Assembly: GCF_000420765.1 (NCBI RefSeq)
Contig: NZ_ATVO01000005.1
Location: 248,001 to 312,000, forward strand
Source: Sandarakinorhabdus limnophila DSM 17366
GTDB taxonomy: Bacteria > Pseudomonadota > Alphaproteobacteria > Sphingomonadales > Sphingomonadaceae
Direction: 5' to 3'
DNA length: 64,000 bases
Shown piece by piece: positions 9,831-18,950 of the stretch. The position numbers were made by a program, and so were the translations under genes. Below the pieces are notes generated by a model. It made no database searches, had not been told where the DNA came from, and was given only the letters and a program-made list of their open reading frames with translations. The stretch's first letter is position 1. Each line of letters starts with the position of its first letter.

Positions 9831-10700
9831 CTAACGTGTCGGCACGGGCTCTGCGCCCGTGTAATCATAAAAGCCGCGGCCGGATTTGCGGCCATACCAG
9901 CCGGCCTCGACATATTTCACCAGCAGCGGTGCCGGGCGGTATTTCGGATCACCGGTGCCGTCCTGCATCACCTTCATGATGCTGAGCAGTGTATCGAGCC
10001 CAACGAAATCAGCCAGGGTCAGCGGCCCCATCGGGTGGTTGGCGCCCAGCTTCAGGCCAGTATCGATATCGACCACGCTGCCAACGCCATCACCCAGCGC
10101 AAAAATGGCTTCATTCAGCATCGGGCACAGCACGCGGTTGACGATGAAGGCCGGCGCATCACCGGCCAGGATCGCGGTCTTGCCCAGCCTGGCGGCAAAG
10201 CCCTGCATCGCTGCGGTGGTTTCGGAGGAGGTGGCGAGGCCGGGGATGATCTCCACCAGCGCCATAAGCGGCACGGGGTTGAAAAAGTGCAGCCCGCAGA
10301 ACCGATCGGCGCGGCCGGTGGCGGCGGCCAGCCGGGTGATGGAGATGGAACTGGTGTTGCTGGCCAGCAGCGCATCGGATTTCAGCACATCCTTCAGCCC
10401 GGCGAAGATCTGACCCTTGATGGCTTCATTCTCAGTCGCCGCCTCGATCACCAGATCGGCGGCAGCGAAGTCCGCGTTGCTGGTGGTGAGGCGGATGCGG
10501 GCCAACGCCGCATCGGCGTGTTCCTGCGTCAGCACGCCCTTGCCCACCTGCCGCGCCATGTTCTTCGCAATCGTCGCCTTGGCCGCCTCGCAGCGCTCCA
10601 TCGCCACGTCCGACAGGATGACATCATACCCGGCCTGCGCGGCCACATGGGCGATGCCATTGCCCATCAGGCCTGCGCCAATCACACCAACGGTCTGCAT
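9831..10700 (-). CDS. 3-hydroxybutyryl/3-hydroxyacyl-CoA dehydrogenase
   Basis: Oxidises 3-hydroxyacyl-CoA with NAD in beta-oxidation or butanoate metabolism. The 289-residue length is normal for the single-domain-pair enzyme. The Rossmann motif [17 protein letters not shown] is at residues 4-20, the catalytic region [17 protein letters not shown] (His at about 138) is clear, and a C-terminal helical dimerisation domain contains [12 protein letters not shown] and [15 protein letters not shown]. The ATG at 10700 has SD GAAGAGGG. It is divergent, by 51 bp, from an SDR gene and heads a probable four-gene transcript through argB. Confidence 0.93.
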   Translation of the reverse strand: MQTVGVIGAGLMGNGIAHVAAQAGYDVILSDVAMERCEAAKATIAKNMARQVGKGVLTQEHADAALARIRLTTSNADFAAADLVIEAATENEAIKGQIFAGLKDVLKSDALLASNTSSISITRLAAATGRADRFCGLHFFNPVPLMALVEIIPGLATSSETTAAMQGFAARLGKTAILAGDAPAFIVNRVLCPMLNEAIFALGDGVGSVVDIDTGLKLGANHPMGPLTLADFVGLDTLLSIMKVMQDGTGDPKYRPAPLLVKYVEAGWYGRKSGRGFYDYTGAEPVPTR

Positions 10701-10751
10701 GTCGCCCTCTTCCATCTTGTCGTTTTTCTGTTCGGGGGCGATAGCAGGGCA

Positions 10752-11531
10752 ATGAGAAGACTGGAAGGCAAGACCGCTCTTGTCACCGGCGCCGCGCGCG
10801 GCATCGGCGAAGCCATCGCCTGCCGCTTTGCCGCGGAAGGGGCGTTGGTGTGGGTGACCGATATCGATCCCGCTGCCAAGGCCGTGGCGGACAGCATCGG
10901 CGGGCACTTTGCCTTGCTCGATGTAACCGACGAAGCGACGTGGGATTTGGTGATGGCTGACGTCGGCGCGCTCGATATCCTCGTCAACAACGCCGGCATC
11001 ACCGGGTTCGAAGGCGCGCCGGCCGCGCATGATCCCGAACATGCCAGCCTGGCCGATTGGCGACATGTCCACGCCGTGAATCTTGATGGCACCTTCCTTG
11101 GCTGCCGCGCGGCGATCAGGGCCATGCGGCCGGCGGGCAAGGGCAGCATCATCAACATCTCGTCACGCTCCGGGATCGTCGGCATCCCGGCGGCGGCAGC
11201 CTATGCCAGTTCCAAGGCGGCGGTCAGGAACCACAGCAAATCTGTGGCCCTGTGGCGCGCGCAGGCTGGCCTCGCTATCCGCTGCAATTCCATCCACCCG
11301 GCCGCGATCATGACGCCGATGTGGGAACCGATGCTGGGTTCAACGCCGGCGGAACGTGAAGCCGCGATCAAGGCCTTCGTTGCCGACACGCCGCTGAAAC
11401 GCTTCGGCACGGCCGATGAAGTCGCCGCCATGACCGCCTATCTTGCCGCCGATGAAAGCGCCTATGTGACCGGCAGCGAATTCCACATTGATGGCGGAAT
11501 CCTGGCTGGATCGGCCGCATCACCTGAGTGA
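10752..11531 (+). CDS. Short-chain dehydrogenase/reductase (classical SDR)
   Basis: A 259-residue NAD(P)-dependent oxidoreductase of unknown substrate. Cofactor motif [10 protein letters not shown] is at about 12-21, NNAG appears as [10 protein letters not shown], the catalytic Ser is in INISSRSG and YxxxK is in [10 protein letters not shown]. The C-terminal [11 protein letters not shown] is characteristic. The DID after the second strand favours NAD over NADP. The divergent promoter region it shares with the hydroxyacyl-CoA dehydrogenase gene suggests a role in lipid or hydroxyacid metabolism, but that is inference. Confidence 0.9.
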   Translation: MRRLEGKTALVTGAARGIGEAIACRFAAEGALVWVTDIDPAAKAVADSIGGHFALLDVTDEATWDLVMADVGALDILVNNAGITGFEGAPAAHDPEHASLADWRHVHAVNLDGTFLGCRAAIRAMRPAGKGSIINISSRSGIVGIPAAAAYASSKAAVRNHSKSVALWRAQAGLAIRCNSIHPAAIMTPMWEPMLGSTPAEREAAIKAFVADTPLKRFGTADEVAAMTAYLAADESAYVTGSEFHIDGGILAGSAASPE

Positions 11532-11655
11532 ACGCGACCAGTCCTAGAGAATTGATGGGGTATAAGATCAAAATCATGGTACAACGACCATGTTGTTACG
11601 CTTTGACTGGGCAACACCCGACGTGACCAATCTTTGGTCTAAGGAGTAAAAGCTC

Positions 11656-11973
11656 ATGAAAACATTCACCCGCATCTTGATTCTTGGTGCTGCATCACTT
11701 GCTTTGGCTGCCTGTTCGCAGACGACCAAGGAAGAAACCAACGAAGCCGCCAATTCGGCCGCCGATGATACCGCTGCCAATGCCGAAAAGGCCGGCGACG
11801 CGATCGAAAAGGCCGGTGACAATGCCAGCGCTGCCATCGACAAGGCCGGCGAAAACGCCAGCGATGCCGTGGAGAAGGCCGGCGACAAGGCCGCTGCTTC
11901 TGCAGCCGAGGCCAAGCAGAACACTGGCGAGGCCATCGAAGAAGTTGGCAAGGACATGCAGCAGCCGAAATAA
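11656..11973 (+). CDS. Small lipoprotein with amphipathic Ala/Lys/Asp repeats
   Basis: A 105-residue lipoprotein precursor: the signal peptide ends in the lipobox LALAAC, giving Cys20 as the acylated residue. The rest is one long low-complexity helix made of about 11-14-residue units around EKAGD (AEKAGDAIEKAGDNASAAID and onward). It is rich in Ala, Lys, Asp and Glu and has no aromatics, like LEA-type or apolipoprotein-like helices. SD AAGGAG lies about 9 nt upstream. It is probably an envelope stress or spacer lipoprotein; no defined family is claimed. A strong terminator follows. Confidence 0.8.
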   Translation: MKTFTRILILGAASLALAACSQTTKEETNEAANSAADDTAANAEKAGDAIEKAGDNASAAIDKAGENASDAVEKAGDKAAASAAEAKQNTGEAIEEVGKDMQQPK

Positions 11974-11994
11974 CGGCAACTGCTGAACAAATTG

Positions 11995-12031
11995 GGGGCA
12001 GCCCGGCCACGCGGTCAGGCTGCCCCTTTTT
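11995..12031 (+). terminator. Rho-independent terminator after the lipoprotein gene
   Basis: A 9-bp perfect GC-rich stem (GGGGCAGCC with GGCTGCCCC) and a 14-nt loop are followed directly by TTTTT, 22 nt after the stop. Confidence 0.88.
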
Positions 12032-12034
12032 GCG

Positions 12035-13600
12035 TCAGTTCACCTTTCGCTCCCGCCCGGCCCAGAACGGCTCACGCAGGTCCTTCTTCAGGATCTTGCC
12101 GCTGGGATTGCGCGGCAGTTCAGCAATGAAGTCCACCGATTTGGGGACCTTGAACCCGGCTATGCGTTCCCGGGCGAAGGCGATCAGCTCCTCCGGCGTC
12201 ACATCGTGCTTCTTCACCACGATCGCCTTCACTGCCTCGCCCCACTTGTCATCCGGCACGCCGATCACGGCACAATCGGCCACCGCCGGGTGCTCGTGTA
12301 GGGCGTTTTCCACTTCGGCCGGATAGATATTCTCCGCGCCCGAAACGATCATGTCCTTCACGCGGTCGTGGATATAAAGATAGCCATCTTCATCCAGGTA
12401 GCCAGCGTCTCCCGTCAGATACCAGCCGTTCACCACGGCCTTGGCGGTGGCTTCGGGTTTGCCATGATAACCGCTCATCACGCTCACCGACTTGATGCAG
12501 ATCTCGCCTACCTGCCCCGACGCCAGTTCATGGCCATCGCCGTCGATGATCTTCACCTGGTTGCCAGGAAACGGCTTGCCGCAACCGCGCATGCGGGCGT
12601 TGCCGGCGGGATCATGATCATATGGCGGCAGATAGACGACCGTGCCGCAGGTTTCGGTGGCGCCATAGCACTGGATGAAGCCGGCATTGGGAAACGCCGC
12701 CATCGACCGGCGCAGCACATCGAGCGGAATCGGCGAGGCGCCATAGTAAAGCGCGGTCATGGCGGTGAGATCGGCCGGCACGGCTTCCAGATACTGGCAG
12801 ATGGCCAGCAGCACGGCCGGCACGGCAAACATGCGGGTGATGCGTTTCCTGGCGATGGCGTTCACCATGCCCGGCACATCGGGGCGCGGCAGAATCACCA
12901 TCGTGGCGCCGGCCTCCAGCGCGTGCAGAGCCCAACCGCTGCCACCGATGTGGAACAGCGGCATGGCGACCAGCGCCACGTCATGTTCGTCCCAGCGGCC
13001 CCAATCCTCCCCGGTCAGCCGGCCCTTTTCGATGGTGCCGAGCAGCTGACGGTGGCTGAGCAGCGCGCCCTTGGGAAAGCCGGTGGTGCCGCTGGTGTAA
13101 AGCTGCAGCGCGACATCATCCCGGGTGATGGCGGGCATGGCATCGTCAGCGGCATGGCCCGCAATCCACTCGGCAAAGGCCGGGCGGCGCTCGAACGGCG
13201 CATCGAGCAGGATCACGGTCTTCAGACCGGTCGTGGCTCGCGCTTCGTCCACCAGCGGCAGGAATCCAGTTTCCGAAACGATGATGCCGATGCCCGCATC
13301 CGACAGGATATAGGCGATTTCGCGCGCCACCAGCCGGGCATTGATCGCCACCAGCACCGCACCCAGCCGGAAACAGGCGCACATCAGCGTGACATAATCG
13401 GGATGATTGAGCGCCAGCCAGCCAACCCGATCACCCCTGCCCACCCCGGCGCTGCGCAGCGCCGCCACCGTTTGCAGCACGCGTTCATGCAAATCGCCAT
13501 AGCTCCACACCGCGCCGTCCACGCGGATGGCCGGCTTGTTCGGCGCGCTGGCAGCATGATGCCCGGTCAACGCCGCCAAGGTCGTGAAATTGCTGTCCAT
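12035..13600 (-). CDS. AMP-dependent acyl-CoA ligase (long/medium-chain fatty acid type)
   Basis: Activates a carboxylic acid to its CoA thioester through an acyl-adenylate. The 521-residue length is normal. The P-loop-like motif LYTSGTTGFPKGALLSH, the A5 motif CYGATETCG, the A7 motif WYLTGDAGYLDEDGYLYI, the A8 hinge DRVKDMIVSGAENIYPAEVE and the A10 lysine in PRNPSGKILKK are all present. The ATG at 13600 has a strong SD (GGGGAGGA). The substrate cannot be set from sequence; the nearby 3-hydroxyacyl-CoA dehydrogenase fits fatty-acid use. It is divergent from yggT. Confidence 0.92.
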   Translation of the reverse strand: MDSNFTTLAALTGHHAASAPNKPAIRVDGAVWSYGDLHERVLQTVAALRSAGVGRGDRVGWLALNHPDYVTLMCACFRLGAVLVAINARLVAREIAYILSDAGIGIIVSETGFLPLVDEARATTGLKTVILLDAPFERRPAFAEWIAGHAADDAMPAITRDDVALQLYTSGTTGFPKGALLSHRQLLGTIEKGRLTGEDWGRWDEHDVALVAMPLFHIGGSGWALHALEAGATMVILPRPDVPGMVNAIARKRITRMFAVPAVLLAICQYLEAVPADLTAMTALYYGASPIPLDVLRRSMAAFPNAGFIQCYGATETCGTVVYLPPYDHDPAGNARMRGCGKPFPGNQVKIIDGDGHELASGQVGEICIKSVSVMSGYHGKPEATAKAVVNGWYLTGDAGYLDEDGYLYIHDRVKDMIVSGAENIYPAEVENALHEHPAVADCAVIGVPDDKWGEAVKAIVVKKHDVTPEELIAFARERIAGFKVPKSVDFIAELPRNPSGKILKKDLREPFWAGRERKVN

Positions 13601-13692
13601 GCCGGTCCTCCCCAGGGATTTTCTGCCCGAGGGGGCGCGATTTTGCCACTCTCCATTGCGGGAAGCAGCCACGGTCTGTAAGGGCCACCGCC

Positions 13693-14004
13693 ATGGATAA
13701 TACGATTGTCGCCTTCGTGAATATCTTCACCATGATCACCGAAGTGGTGATCTGGGGCTTGATCGTTTGGGCGATCTCCAGCTGGCTAGTCGCCTTCAAC
13801 GTGGTCAACACCCGCAACCGTTTTGTCAGCGGCGTGCTGGACGCGCTCGACAAGATCTATGGCCCGATGGTGCGCCCCATCCGCCGCATCCTGCCGGATT
13901 TCGGCGGCATCGATCTGTCGCCGCTGGTGCTGTGGCTGCTGCTGCGCGGCCTGCAGATGCTGGTGCCGGCGCTGGTGCTGGATACGACAAGGCTGCTGCA
14001 GTGA
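13693..14004 (+). CDS. YggT-family integral membrane protein
   Basis: A 103-residue inner-membrane protein with two hydrophobic regions (residues 14-34 and 76-97) flanking the conserved loop [20 protein letters not shown] and [20 protein letters not shown], which define the YggT family. Family members are linked to osmotic tolerance and cell envelope or division. The stop overlaps the folD start (GTGA), so translation is likely coupled. It heads the yggT-folD-marC transcript. Confidence 0.92.
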   Translation: MDNTIVAFVNIFTMITEVVIWGLIVWAISSWLVAFNVVNTRNRFVSGVLDALDKIYGPMVRPIRRILPDFGGIDLSPLVLWLLLRGLQMLVPALVLDTTRLLQ

Positions 14005-14885
14005 GTGCTGTGCTGATTGACGGCAAGGCCCGCGCCGCCGCCCTGCGCGCCGAAGTGGCGACTGGTGTGGCCGCATTCGTGGCCGCCCATGGCCGCGCAC
14101 CGGGGCTCACCGTCGTGCTGGTTGGCGATGATCCGGCCAGCGCGGTCTATGTCGGCTCCAAGGGCAAGGCCACGCGCAAAGCCGGGATGATCTCGGGCGA
14201 GTATCGCCTGCCGGCCGATACAAGCGAGGCCGATCTGCTCGCCCTGGTGGCCACCTTGAACGCCGATCCTGCAGTGGATGGCATCCTTGTCCAGATGCCG
14301 TTGCCGAAACAGATCGACAGTGATCGCGTGATTGCCGCCATCGATCCGGCCAAGGATGTCGATGGCCTGCACCCGATCAGCACCGGCCTGCTGGTCAGTG
14401 GCCGCGACGGGTTGGTGCCGTGCACACCATCGGGCTGCATGCTGCTGATCAAGGAAGCATTTGGAGGCAGTTCGGGGGGCAACATCGCCGGCGCGGAAGC
14501 CGTGGTGATCGGCCGTTCGATCCTGGTCGGCAAGCCGATGGCCGCGCTGCTCACCAACGCCAGCGCCACCGTTACCGTTGCCCACAGCCGCACCCGCGAT
14601 CTGGCCGGCCACGTGGGGCGCGCCGATATCGTCGTGGCCGCTGTCGGCATCCCCGGCATGGTGAAAGGTGAATGGATCAAGCCCGGCGCCTGCGTGATCG
14701 ATGTCGGCATCAATCGCATCGCCTTGCCCGATGGCAAGACGCGCCTGGTGGGCGATGTCGATTTCGAAGGCGCCATGGATCGCGCCGGCTGGATCACCCC
14801 GGTGCCCGGCGGCGTTGGCCCGATGACCATCGCCTGCCTGCTGGCCAACACATTGAAGGCCGCGCGCGCCCGGGCTGGCGCGTGA
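14001..14885 (+). CDS. folD: Bifunctional methylenetetrahydrofolate dehydrogenase/cyclohydrolase
   Basis: Interconverts 5,10-methylene-, methenyl- and 10-formyl-tetrahydrofolate for purine and formyl-Met synthesis. The protein has 294 residues with a GTG start overlapping the yggT stop. Diagnostic motifs are [14 protein letters not shown] (catalytic Lys), [31 protein letters not shown], the NADP-binding [17 protein letters not shown] and the C-terminal [16 protein letters not shown]. Its own stop overlaps the next gene's start in the same GTGA fashion. Confidence 0.97.
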   Translation: MSAVLIDGKARAAALRAEVATGVAAFVAAHGRAPGLTVVLVGDDPASAVYVGSKGKATRKAGMISGEYRLPADTSEADLLALVATLNADPAVDGILVQMPLPKQIDSDRVIAAIDPAKDVDGLHPISTGLLVSGRDGLVPCTPSGCMLLIKEAFGGSSGGNIAGAEAVVIGRSILVGKPMAALLTNASATVTVAHSRTRDLAGHVGRADIVVAAVGIPGMVKGEWIKPGACVIDVGINRIALPDGKTRLVGDVDFEGAMDRAGWITPVPGGVGPMTIACLLANTLKAARARAGA

Positions 14886-15556
14886 CCGATCTTTCGCTCA
14901 ACGGCCCGCTGGTTCAGCTGTTCATCTCGGCGTTTGTCACCCTGTTCGTGGTGATTGATCCGCCGGGCTGCGTGCCGATTTTCTCCAGCCTCACCGCCGG
15001 CACAACCCCCAAGCACCGCCGCGACATGGCGGTGCGGTCCAGCCTGATTGCGGCAGGCGTCCTGATCGCGTTTGCGTTGGGCGGCGAGGCGTTTCTGTCG
15101 GCGCTGGGCATCACCCTGCCCGCCTTCAAGATCGCTGGCGGCCTGATGGTGTTCGTGATTGCCATCGACATGGTGTTTGAAAAGCGCACTCAGCGCCGCG
15201 AAACCCGCGCCGAAGGTGTGAAATCCGCCGCCGATGCCGCTGGCAAGCCGCTGGAGGAAGAAGATATCTCGGTCTTCCCGATGGCCATTCCGATGCTGGC
15301 CGGGCCGGGATCGATCGCTTCGGTGATGCTGCTGTCGGCGCGCACCGATGGCGATGTCACCAAGGAAGCCGTGGTGCTGGGCGCGCTGGTCACCGTTCTG
15401 CTGCTCACCCTGCTCTGCCTGCTTGCAGCAGGGCCGATGATGAAGCTGATGGGCGCCAAGTTCGAAGGCGCGCTCACCCGTCTGCTGGGCGTGGTGCTGG
15501 CGGCGCTGGCGGCGCAGTTCGTGATCGACGGTATCAAGCAGAGCTTTGGGCTGTAA
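14882..15556 (+). CDS. MarC/UPF0056-family membrane protein
   Basis: A 224-residue inner-membrane protein with about six hydrophobic segments. It shows the family features [17 protein letters not shown] near the start, the [17 protein letters not shown] region and the second-half [20 protein letters not shown]. MarC proteins were once linked to multiple antibiotic resistance, but their transport role is unproven. The GTG start at 14882 overlaps the folD stop; no better downstream start retains the first membrane helix. It is followed after 70 bp by an SDR gene with its own SD. Confidence 0.92.
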   Translation: MTDLSLNGPLVQLFISAFVTLFVVIDPPGCVPIFSSLTAGTTPKHRRDMAVRSSLIAAGVLIAFALGGEAFLSALGITLPAFKIAGGLMVFVIAIDMVFEKRTQRRETRAEGVKSAADAAGKPLEEEDISVFPMAIPMLAGPGSIASVMLLSARTDGDVTKEAVVLGALVTVLLLTLLCLLAAGPMMKLMGAKFEGALTRLLGVVLAALAAQFVIDGIKQSFGL

Positions 15557-15626
15557 CAGCCGGGATTGCTCGACAGGTTAAACGGCGCGGGCCAGACTGC
15601 CTCCTGCAACCACAGGAGTCTCGACC

Positions 15627-16292
15627 ATGCCCTCAGCTCTCATCATCGGTGCCTCGCGCGGCATCGGCCTTGGCCTCACGGCCGAACTGATCGGCCGCGG
15701 CTGGGACGTGGTGGCCACCCAGCGCAGTTCATCGCCCGCCCTGGCCGCGACCGGCGCGGATGTGGCAACTGTAGATATCGACGACAGCGAGACGGTGACG
15801 GCGCTGGCCGATAGCCTTGCCGGCAAGACCTTCGATCATGTGCTGATCAACGCTGGCATCACCGGTGGCCGCGCCGATACCGCCAGCACCGTGAGCCGTG
15901 ATGCCATGACGCAGTTGTTCTGGACCAACGCCATCGCCCCGATCAGCGCCGGCCGCATCCTGCTGCCACTGGTCAAGGAAGACGGCTCGATCGGCTTCAT
16001 GACCTCGATCCTGGGTTCGGTGGGCGGCCGCACGCACGGCTATGCCGAACTCTACAGCGCCTCGAAAGCGGCGCTCAACAGCCTGAGCCGGGGCTTTGCC
16101 GTGCAGGATGTCGGCAACCGCGCCGTGGCCGTGCTCAACCTGCACCCGGGCTGGGTGAAGACCGACATGGGCGGTGCCGATGCCGATATCGATGTCGCCA
16201 CCAGCGTGAGGGGCCTGGCCGATGTGATCGCAGCGGCGCACCCGCCCGGTCAGGTCTATGTGGACTACAAGGGCAGCAGCATCCCCTGGTAG
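15627..16292 (+). CDS. Short-chain dehydrogenase, C-factor-like
   Basis: A 221-residue SDR. The cofactor motif is at the very N-terminus (IIGASRGIGLGL), then VLINAGITGG, a catalytic Ser in GFMTSILGSVGG, Tyr and Lys in YSASKAALN, and HPGWVKTDMGG. The compact size and the late PGWVxTDMGG motif resemble the C-signal/YwfD-like SDR subgroup. Its substrate is unknown. SD AGGAG lies about 8 nt upstream of the ATG. A bidirectional terminator separates it from the PEP-CTERM gene. Confidence 0.88.
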   Translation: MPSALIIGASRGIGLGLTAELIGRGWDVVATQRSSSPALAATGADVATVDIDDSETVTALADSLAGKTFDHVLINAGITGGRADTASTVSRDAMTQLFWTNAIAPISAGRILLPLVKEDGSIGFMTSILGSVGGRTHGYAELYSASKAALNSLSRGFAVQDVGNRAVAVLNLHPGWVKTDMGGADADIDVATSVRGLADVIAAAHPPGQVYVDYKGSSIPW

Positions 16293-16308
16293 GCAGCAGA
16301 CAGACAAA

Positions 16309-16335
16309 GGGCGCCGCTCCGGTGGAGCGGCGCCC
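16309..16335. terminator. Bidirectional terminator between the SDR and PEP-CTERM genes
   Basis: A perfect 12-bp inverted repeat (GGGCGCCGCTCC with GGAGCGGCGCCC) around a 3-nt loop. Rightward it is followed by GTTCTTCT, leftward by TTTGTCTG, so it can serve both convergent genes. Confidence 0.82.
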
Positions 16336-16376
16336 GTTCTTCTCGACCAGGGCCGGAAGAACCGACCCTTGCCAGA

Positions 16377-17060
16377 TCAGGCAGCAACGCTGCTGCGACG
16401 ACGGCGGGCAGCGATGCCGACCATGCCGAAGCCGGCAATCAGCATCAGCCAGCTGGCCGGTTCCGGAACCGCGCTGTCGACCAGGATGTTATCGAGGATC
16501 GGACCGCGGGCATCGTTGTTACCCGTGGCGCTGAACACCAAGCTCAGCGTGCCCGAGCTGGTGGGCACGAACGACAGCACATAGCTCAGGAACGGACGGG
16601 TGCGGTTGATGCTCTCGCTGTAGGTACCGAAACCACTTACCACGCCGGTGGTGCCATAGCCAGTCTGGAAGCCCGACGAGGAGACGCTGGCGATGTTTTC
16701 GGGATCGGTGAAGCCCAGCGCGAAGTTGAAGATATCGGCCGGGGTGCCGGCGCGCGGGTTGCCGCTGAGGTGGAACGACACGGTGATCAGGCGACCGGCG
16801 TTGAAGTTGATTGGTGTGGACGTGATCGAACCGACGTTCGGCGAACCGACGAGATCGAGGCAGCGACCGGCCGCACCGGCACACAGCACGCCCGCCGTGC
16901 CGTTGCTGATGATGTCAACACCACCAGTGACGGTGAAGCCCGGCACGTTGGTGGTGTTGTTGGCCCGCGACGCCGAATCAAAATTTTGGCTGAAGATGGT
17001 CACGGCAGACGCCGGCATGGCCATCACGGCGGCAGCAGCAAGAGCAGTCAGGATACGCAT
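16377..17060 (-). CDS. PEP-CTERM sorting-domain protein
   Basis: A 227-residue exported protein. An N-terminal signal peptide (MRILTALAAAAVMAMPASA) precedes a beta-rich body (Asn/Ser/Gly-rich, FSQNFDSASRANNTTNVPGF) and the C-terminal VPEPASW motif, a hydrophobic helix (LMLIAGFGMVGIA) and an ARRRR tail. That tripartite C-terminus is the substrate signal for exosortase (EpsH/XrtA type), which cleaves the helix off and helps place the protein at the surface or in the biofilm matrix. The ATG at 17060 has SD GGGAGA. No exosortase gene is in this window. A sigma-54-type promoter lies just upstream (17091-17106). Confidence 0.93.
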   Translation of the reverse strand: MRILTALAAAAVMAMPASAVTIFSQNFDSASRANNTTNVPGFTVTGGVDIISNGTAGVLCAGAAGRCLDLVGSPNVGSITSTPINFNAGRLITVSFHLSGNPRAGTPADIFNFALGFTDPENIASVSSSGFQTGYGTTGVVSGFGTYSESINRTRPFLSYVLSFVPTSSGTLSLVFSATGNNDARGPILDNILVDSAVPEPASWLMLIAGFGMVGIAARRRRSSVAA

Positions 17061-17090
17061 CGAAATCTCCCTGTGATACGTCGCCTGCCC

Positions 17091-17106
17091 TGCAAACAAC
17101 ATGCCA
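17091..17106 (-). promoter_or_regulatory. Predicted sigma-54 (-24/-12) promoter for the PEP-CTERM gene
   Basis: Reading leftward the sequence is TGGCATGTTGTTTGCA, matching the RpoN consensus TGGCAYG-N4-TTGCW with exact GG-to-GC spacing. It predicts transcription starting near 17080, leaving a 20-nt leader that carries SD GGGAGA. Confidence 0.75.
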
Positions 17107-17149
17107 AAATGGATATTTCGAAATTTCTGTTTATTTTGCTGGGCGTTGA

Positions 17150-17168
17150 GACCATTGCACGAATGGTC
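17150..17168. promoter_or_regulatory. Candidate upstream activator site (dyad) for the sigma-54 promoter
   Basis: A perfect inverted repeat GACCATT-GCACG-AATGGTC is centred about 79 bp upstream of the predicted start, the usual zone for enhancer-binding activators of RpoN promoters. The AT-rich stretch between it and the promoter would suit DNA bending. A second smaller dyad, CATCC-AAAAC-GGATG, abuts it at 17169-17183. Confidence 0.5.
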
Positions 17169-17479
17169 CATCCAAAACGGATGTAAAGCAGGCCGACAAG
17201 GCGCGTGCCGCTGGCAAGCACCCGGTCCGGTCAGGTTTTCCCCTGACAAACAGCCATACTGACCGCCCCGCGCCTCGAATCGGCCCTGTCTGACGAGCCG
17301 GATTCATCATGCCTTAAAACTTCTGAAGTGAAAATTAGAAATTGGTTAACAATATTCGGTTCTGACCCTGCCAGAAGCCGTTGCCCATCTCAGTCCCCGT
17401 GTGTGTAAAGATTCCCGACACATGCGCATGCCCGCCAGCGAGCCGAACGAAAGCGATGAGAGCGGCGGCACCCCGGCCG

Positions 17480-17578
17480 TCAGGCGATTTCGGAACGACG
17501 GCGGTGGCCGGCCGCGCCGATGAGACCGAAGCCGGCAATGAGCCTGGCCCGGTTGGGCAGTTCAGCATTGGCTGTTGA
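17480..17578 (-). pseudogene. Decayed C-terminal fragment of a second PEP-CTERM gene
   Basis: This leftward frame reads ELPNRARLIAGFGLIGAA and then GHRRRSEIA followed by a stop. It lines up with the intact protein's EPASWLMLIAGFGMVGIA and ARRRR. The hydrophobic helix and Arg cluster are kept, but the PEP box is degraded (ELPN), and a TGA codon lies directly upstream with no coding body. It is most simply the truncated tail of a former tandem PEP-CTERM gene. Confidence 0.6.
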
Positions 17579-17660
17579 TCACGACCGGACGTTGAGGCGC
17601 ATAACAAGCATCGCCACAGCGGGCGCACGCGTCAATCACACCACAGCAAAACCGCAGGGC

Positions 17661-18881
17661 TCAGCGCCCGTCGCGCCGTCCCAGCAGGCGCAGGCGCAGC
17701 GCATTCAGCTTGATGAAGCCGGCCGCATCGCGCTGGTCATAGGCGCCGCGGTCATCCTCGAAGGTGACGATGCCGGCCGAATAGAGGCTGTAGGGCGATT
17801 TGCGCCCCACCACGCCCACATTGCCCTTGTACAGCTTCAGCCGCACCGTGCCGGTCACCTTGTCCTGGCTGTGATCGACGGCGGCCTGCAGCATCTCGCG
17901 CTCCGGGCTGAACCAGAAGCCGTTGTAAAGCAGCTCGGCATATTTCGGCATCAACTCATCCTTCAGATGCGCCGCGCCGCGATCGAGCGTGATCTGTTCG
18001 ATGCCGCGATGCGCGATGTGCAGGATGGTGCCGCCTGGCGTTTCATACATCCCGCGCGATTTCATGCCGACAAAGCGGTTTTCCAGTAGATCAAGCCGGC
18101 CAATGCCATGCCGCTTGCCCAGCTCATTGAGCTTGGCCAGCAGCGTCGCCGGGCTCAGCCCCTCGCCATTGATCGCGACCGCATCGCCGGACTGGAAATC
18201 GATGGTGATATATTCCGGCGTGTCCGGCGCCTCTTCCGGGTGATCGGTGCGGCTGTAGACATAGTCCGGCACCTCTTCCCACGGATCTTCCAGCACCTTG
18301 CCTTCGCTGCTTGTGTGCAACAGGTTCGCATCGGTGGAAAACGGGCTTTCGCCGCGCTTGTCCTTCGCCACCGGGATCTGGTGCTGTTCGGCAAAGGCGA
18401 TCAGCGCTTCACGGCTGGTCAGATCCCATTCCCTCCACGGCGCGATGATGCGGATATCGGGCGCCAGCGCATAATAGCCCAGCTCAAACCGCACCTGGTC
18501 ATTGCCCTTGCCCGTCGCGCCGTGGGACACGGCATCGGCACCCGTCATCTTGGCAATCTCGATTTGGCGCTTGGCAATCAGCGGCCGCGCGATCGACGTG
18601 CCGAGCAGATACAGCCCTTCATACAGCGCGTTGGCGCGCATCATCGGGAACACATAATCCTTCACGAACTCTTCGCGCAGATCGTCGATGAAGATATTCT
18701 CCGGCTTGATGCCGAGCAGCAGCGCCTTGGCCCGCGCCGGCTCCAGCTCTTCACCTTGGCCCAGATCGGCGGTGAAGGTGACGACCTCGCACTGATATTC
18801 CGTCTGCAGCCACTTCAGGATCACGCTGGTATCCAGCCCGCCCGAATAGGCCAGCACCACCTTGTTGATCGAATCAGCCAT
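17661..18881 (-). CDS. argG: Argininosuccinate synthase
   Basis: Condenses citrulline and aspartate with ATP to argininosuccinate in the arginine pathway. The 406-residue length is normal. The ATP pyrophosphatase P-loop is [10 protein letters not shown] near residue 12, and [30 protein letters not shown] and [15 protein letters not shown] are all diagnostic. Start: GAGGG lies 7-8 nt before the ATG at 18881; an ATG two codons upstream (18887) is too close to the SD. It is separated from the PEP-CTERM gene by a long intergenic region, and no operon partners are evident. Confidence 0.97.
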   Translation of the reverse strand: MADSINKVVLAYSGGLDTSVILKWLQTEYQCEVVTFTADLGQGEELEPARAKALLLGIKPENIFIDDLREEFVKDYVFPMMRANALYEGLYLLGTSIARPLIAKRQIEIAKMTGADAVSHGATGKGNDQVRFELGYYALAPDIRIIAPWREWDLTSREALIAFAEQHQIPVAKDKRGESPFSTDANLLHTSSEGKVLEDPWEEVPDYVYSRTDHPEEAPDTPEYITIDFQSGDAVAINGEGLSPATLLAKLNELGKRHGIGRLDLLENRFVGMKSRGMYETPGGTILHIAHRGIEQITLDRGAAHLKDELMPKYAELLYNGFWFSPEREMLQAAVDHSQDKVTGTVRLKLYKGNVGVVGRKSPYSLYSAGIVTFEDDRGAYDQRDAAGFIKLNALRLRLLGRRDGR

Positions 18882-18950
18882 CGTCATTCCCTCACGTTGT
18901 GGTTGCGCGCCTATTTGCTAAGCTCCCGCAACGCAAGCGGAGGCGTTACC

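Larger units (their letters stand above)
17061..17660. other. 600-bp intergenic region between argG and the PEP-CTERM gene
   Basis: This is the longest non-coding stretch in the window. It holds the sigma-54-type promoter (17091-17106), an AT-rich segment (about 17105-17140), a 7-5-7 dyad (17150-17168), a second dyad CATCC/GGATG (17069+100 to 17183), another AT-rich patch around 17310-17360 and a decayed PEP-CTERM tail (17480-17578). A leftward 97-codon frame at 17335-17628 looks spurious. Confidence 0.7.

Noticed and set aside
17335-17628. A 97-codon leftward frame between argG and the PEP-CTERM gene
   Set aside because: It overlaps the PEP-CTERM relic in another frame, lacks an SD and shows no protein-like pattern.
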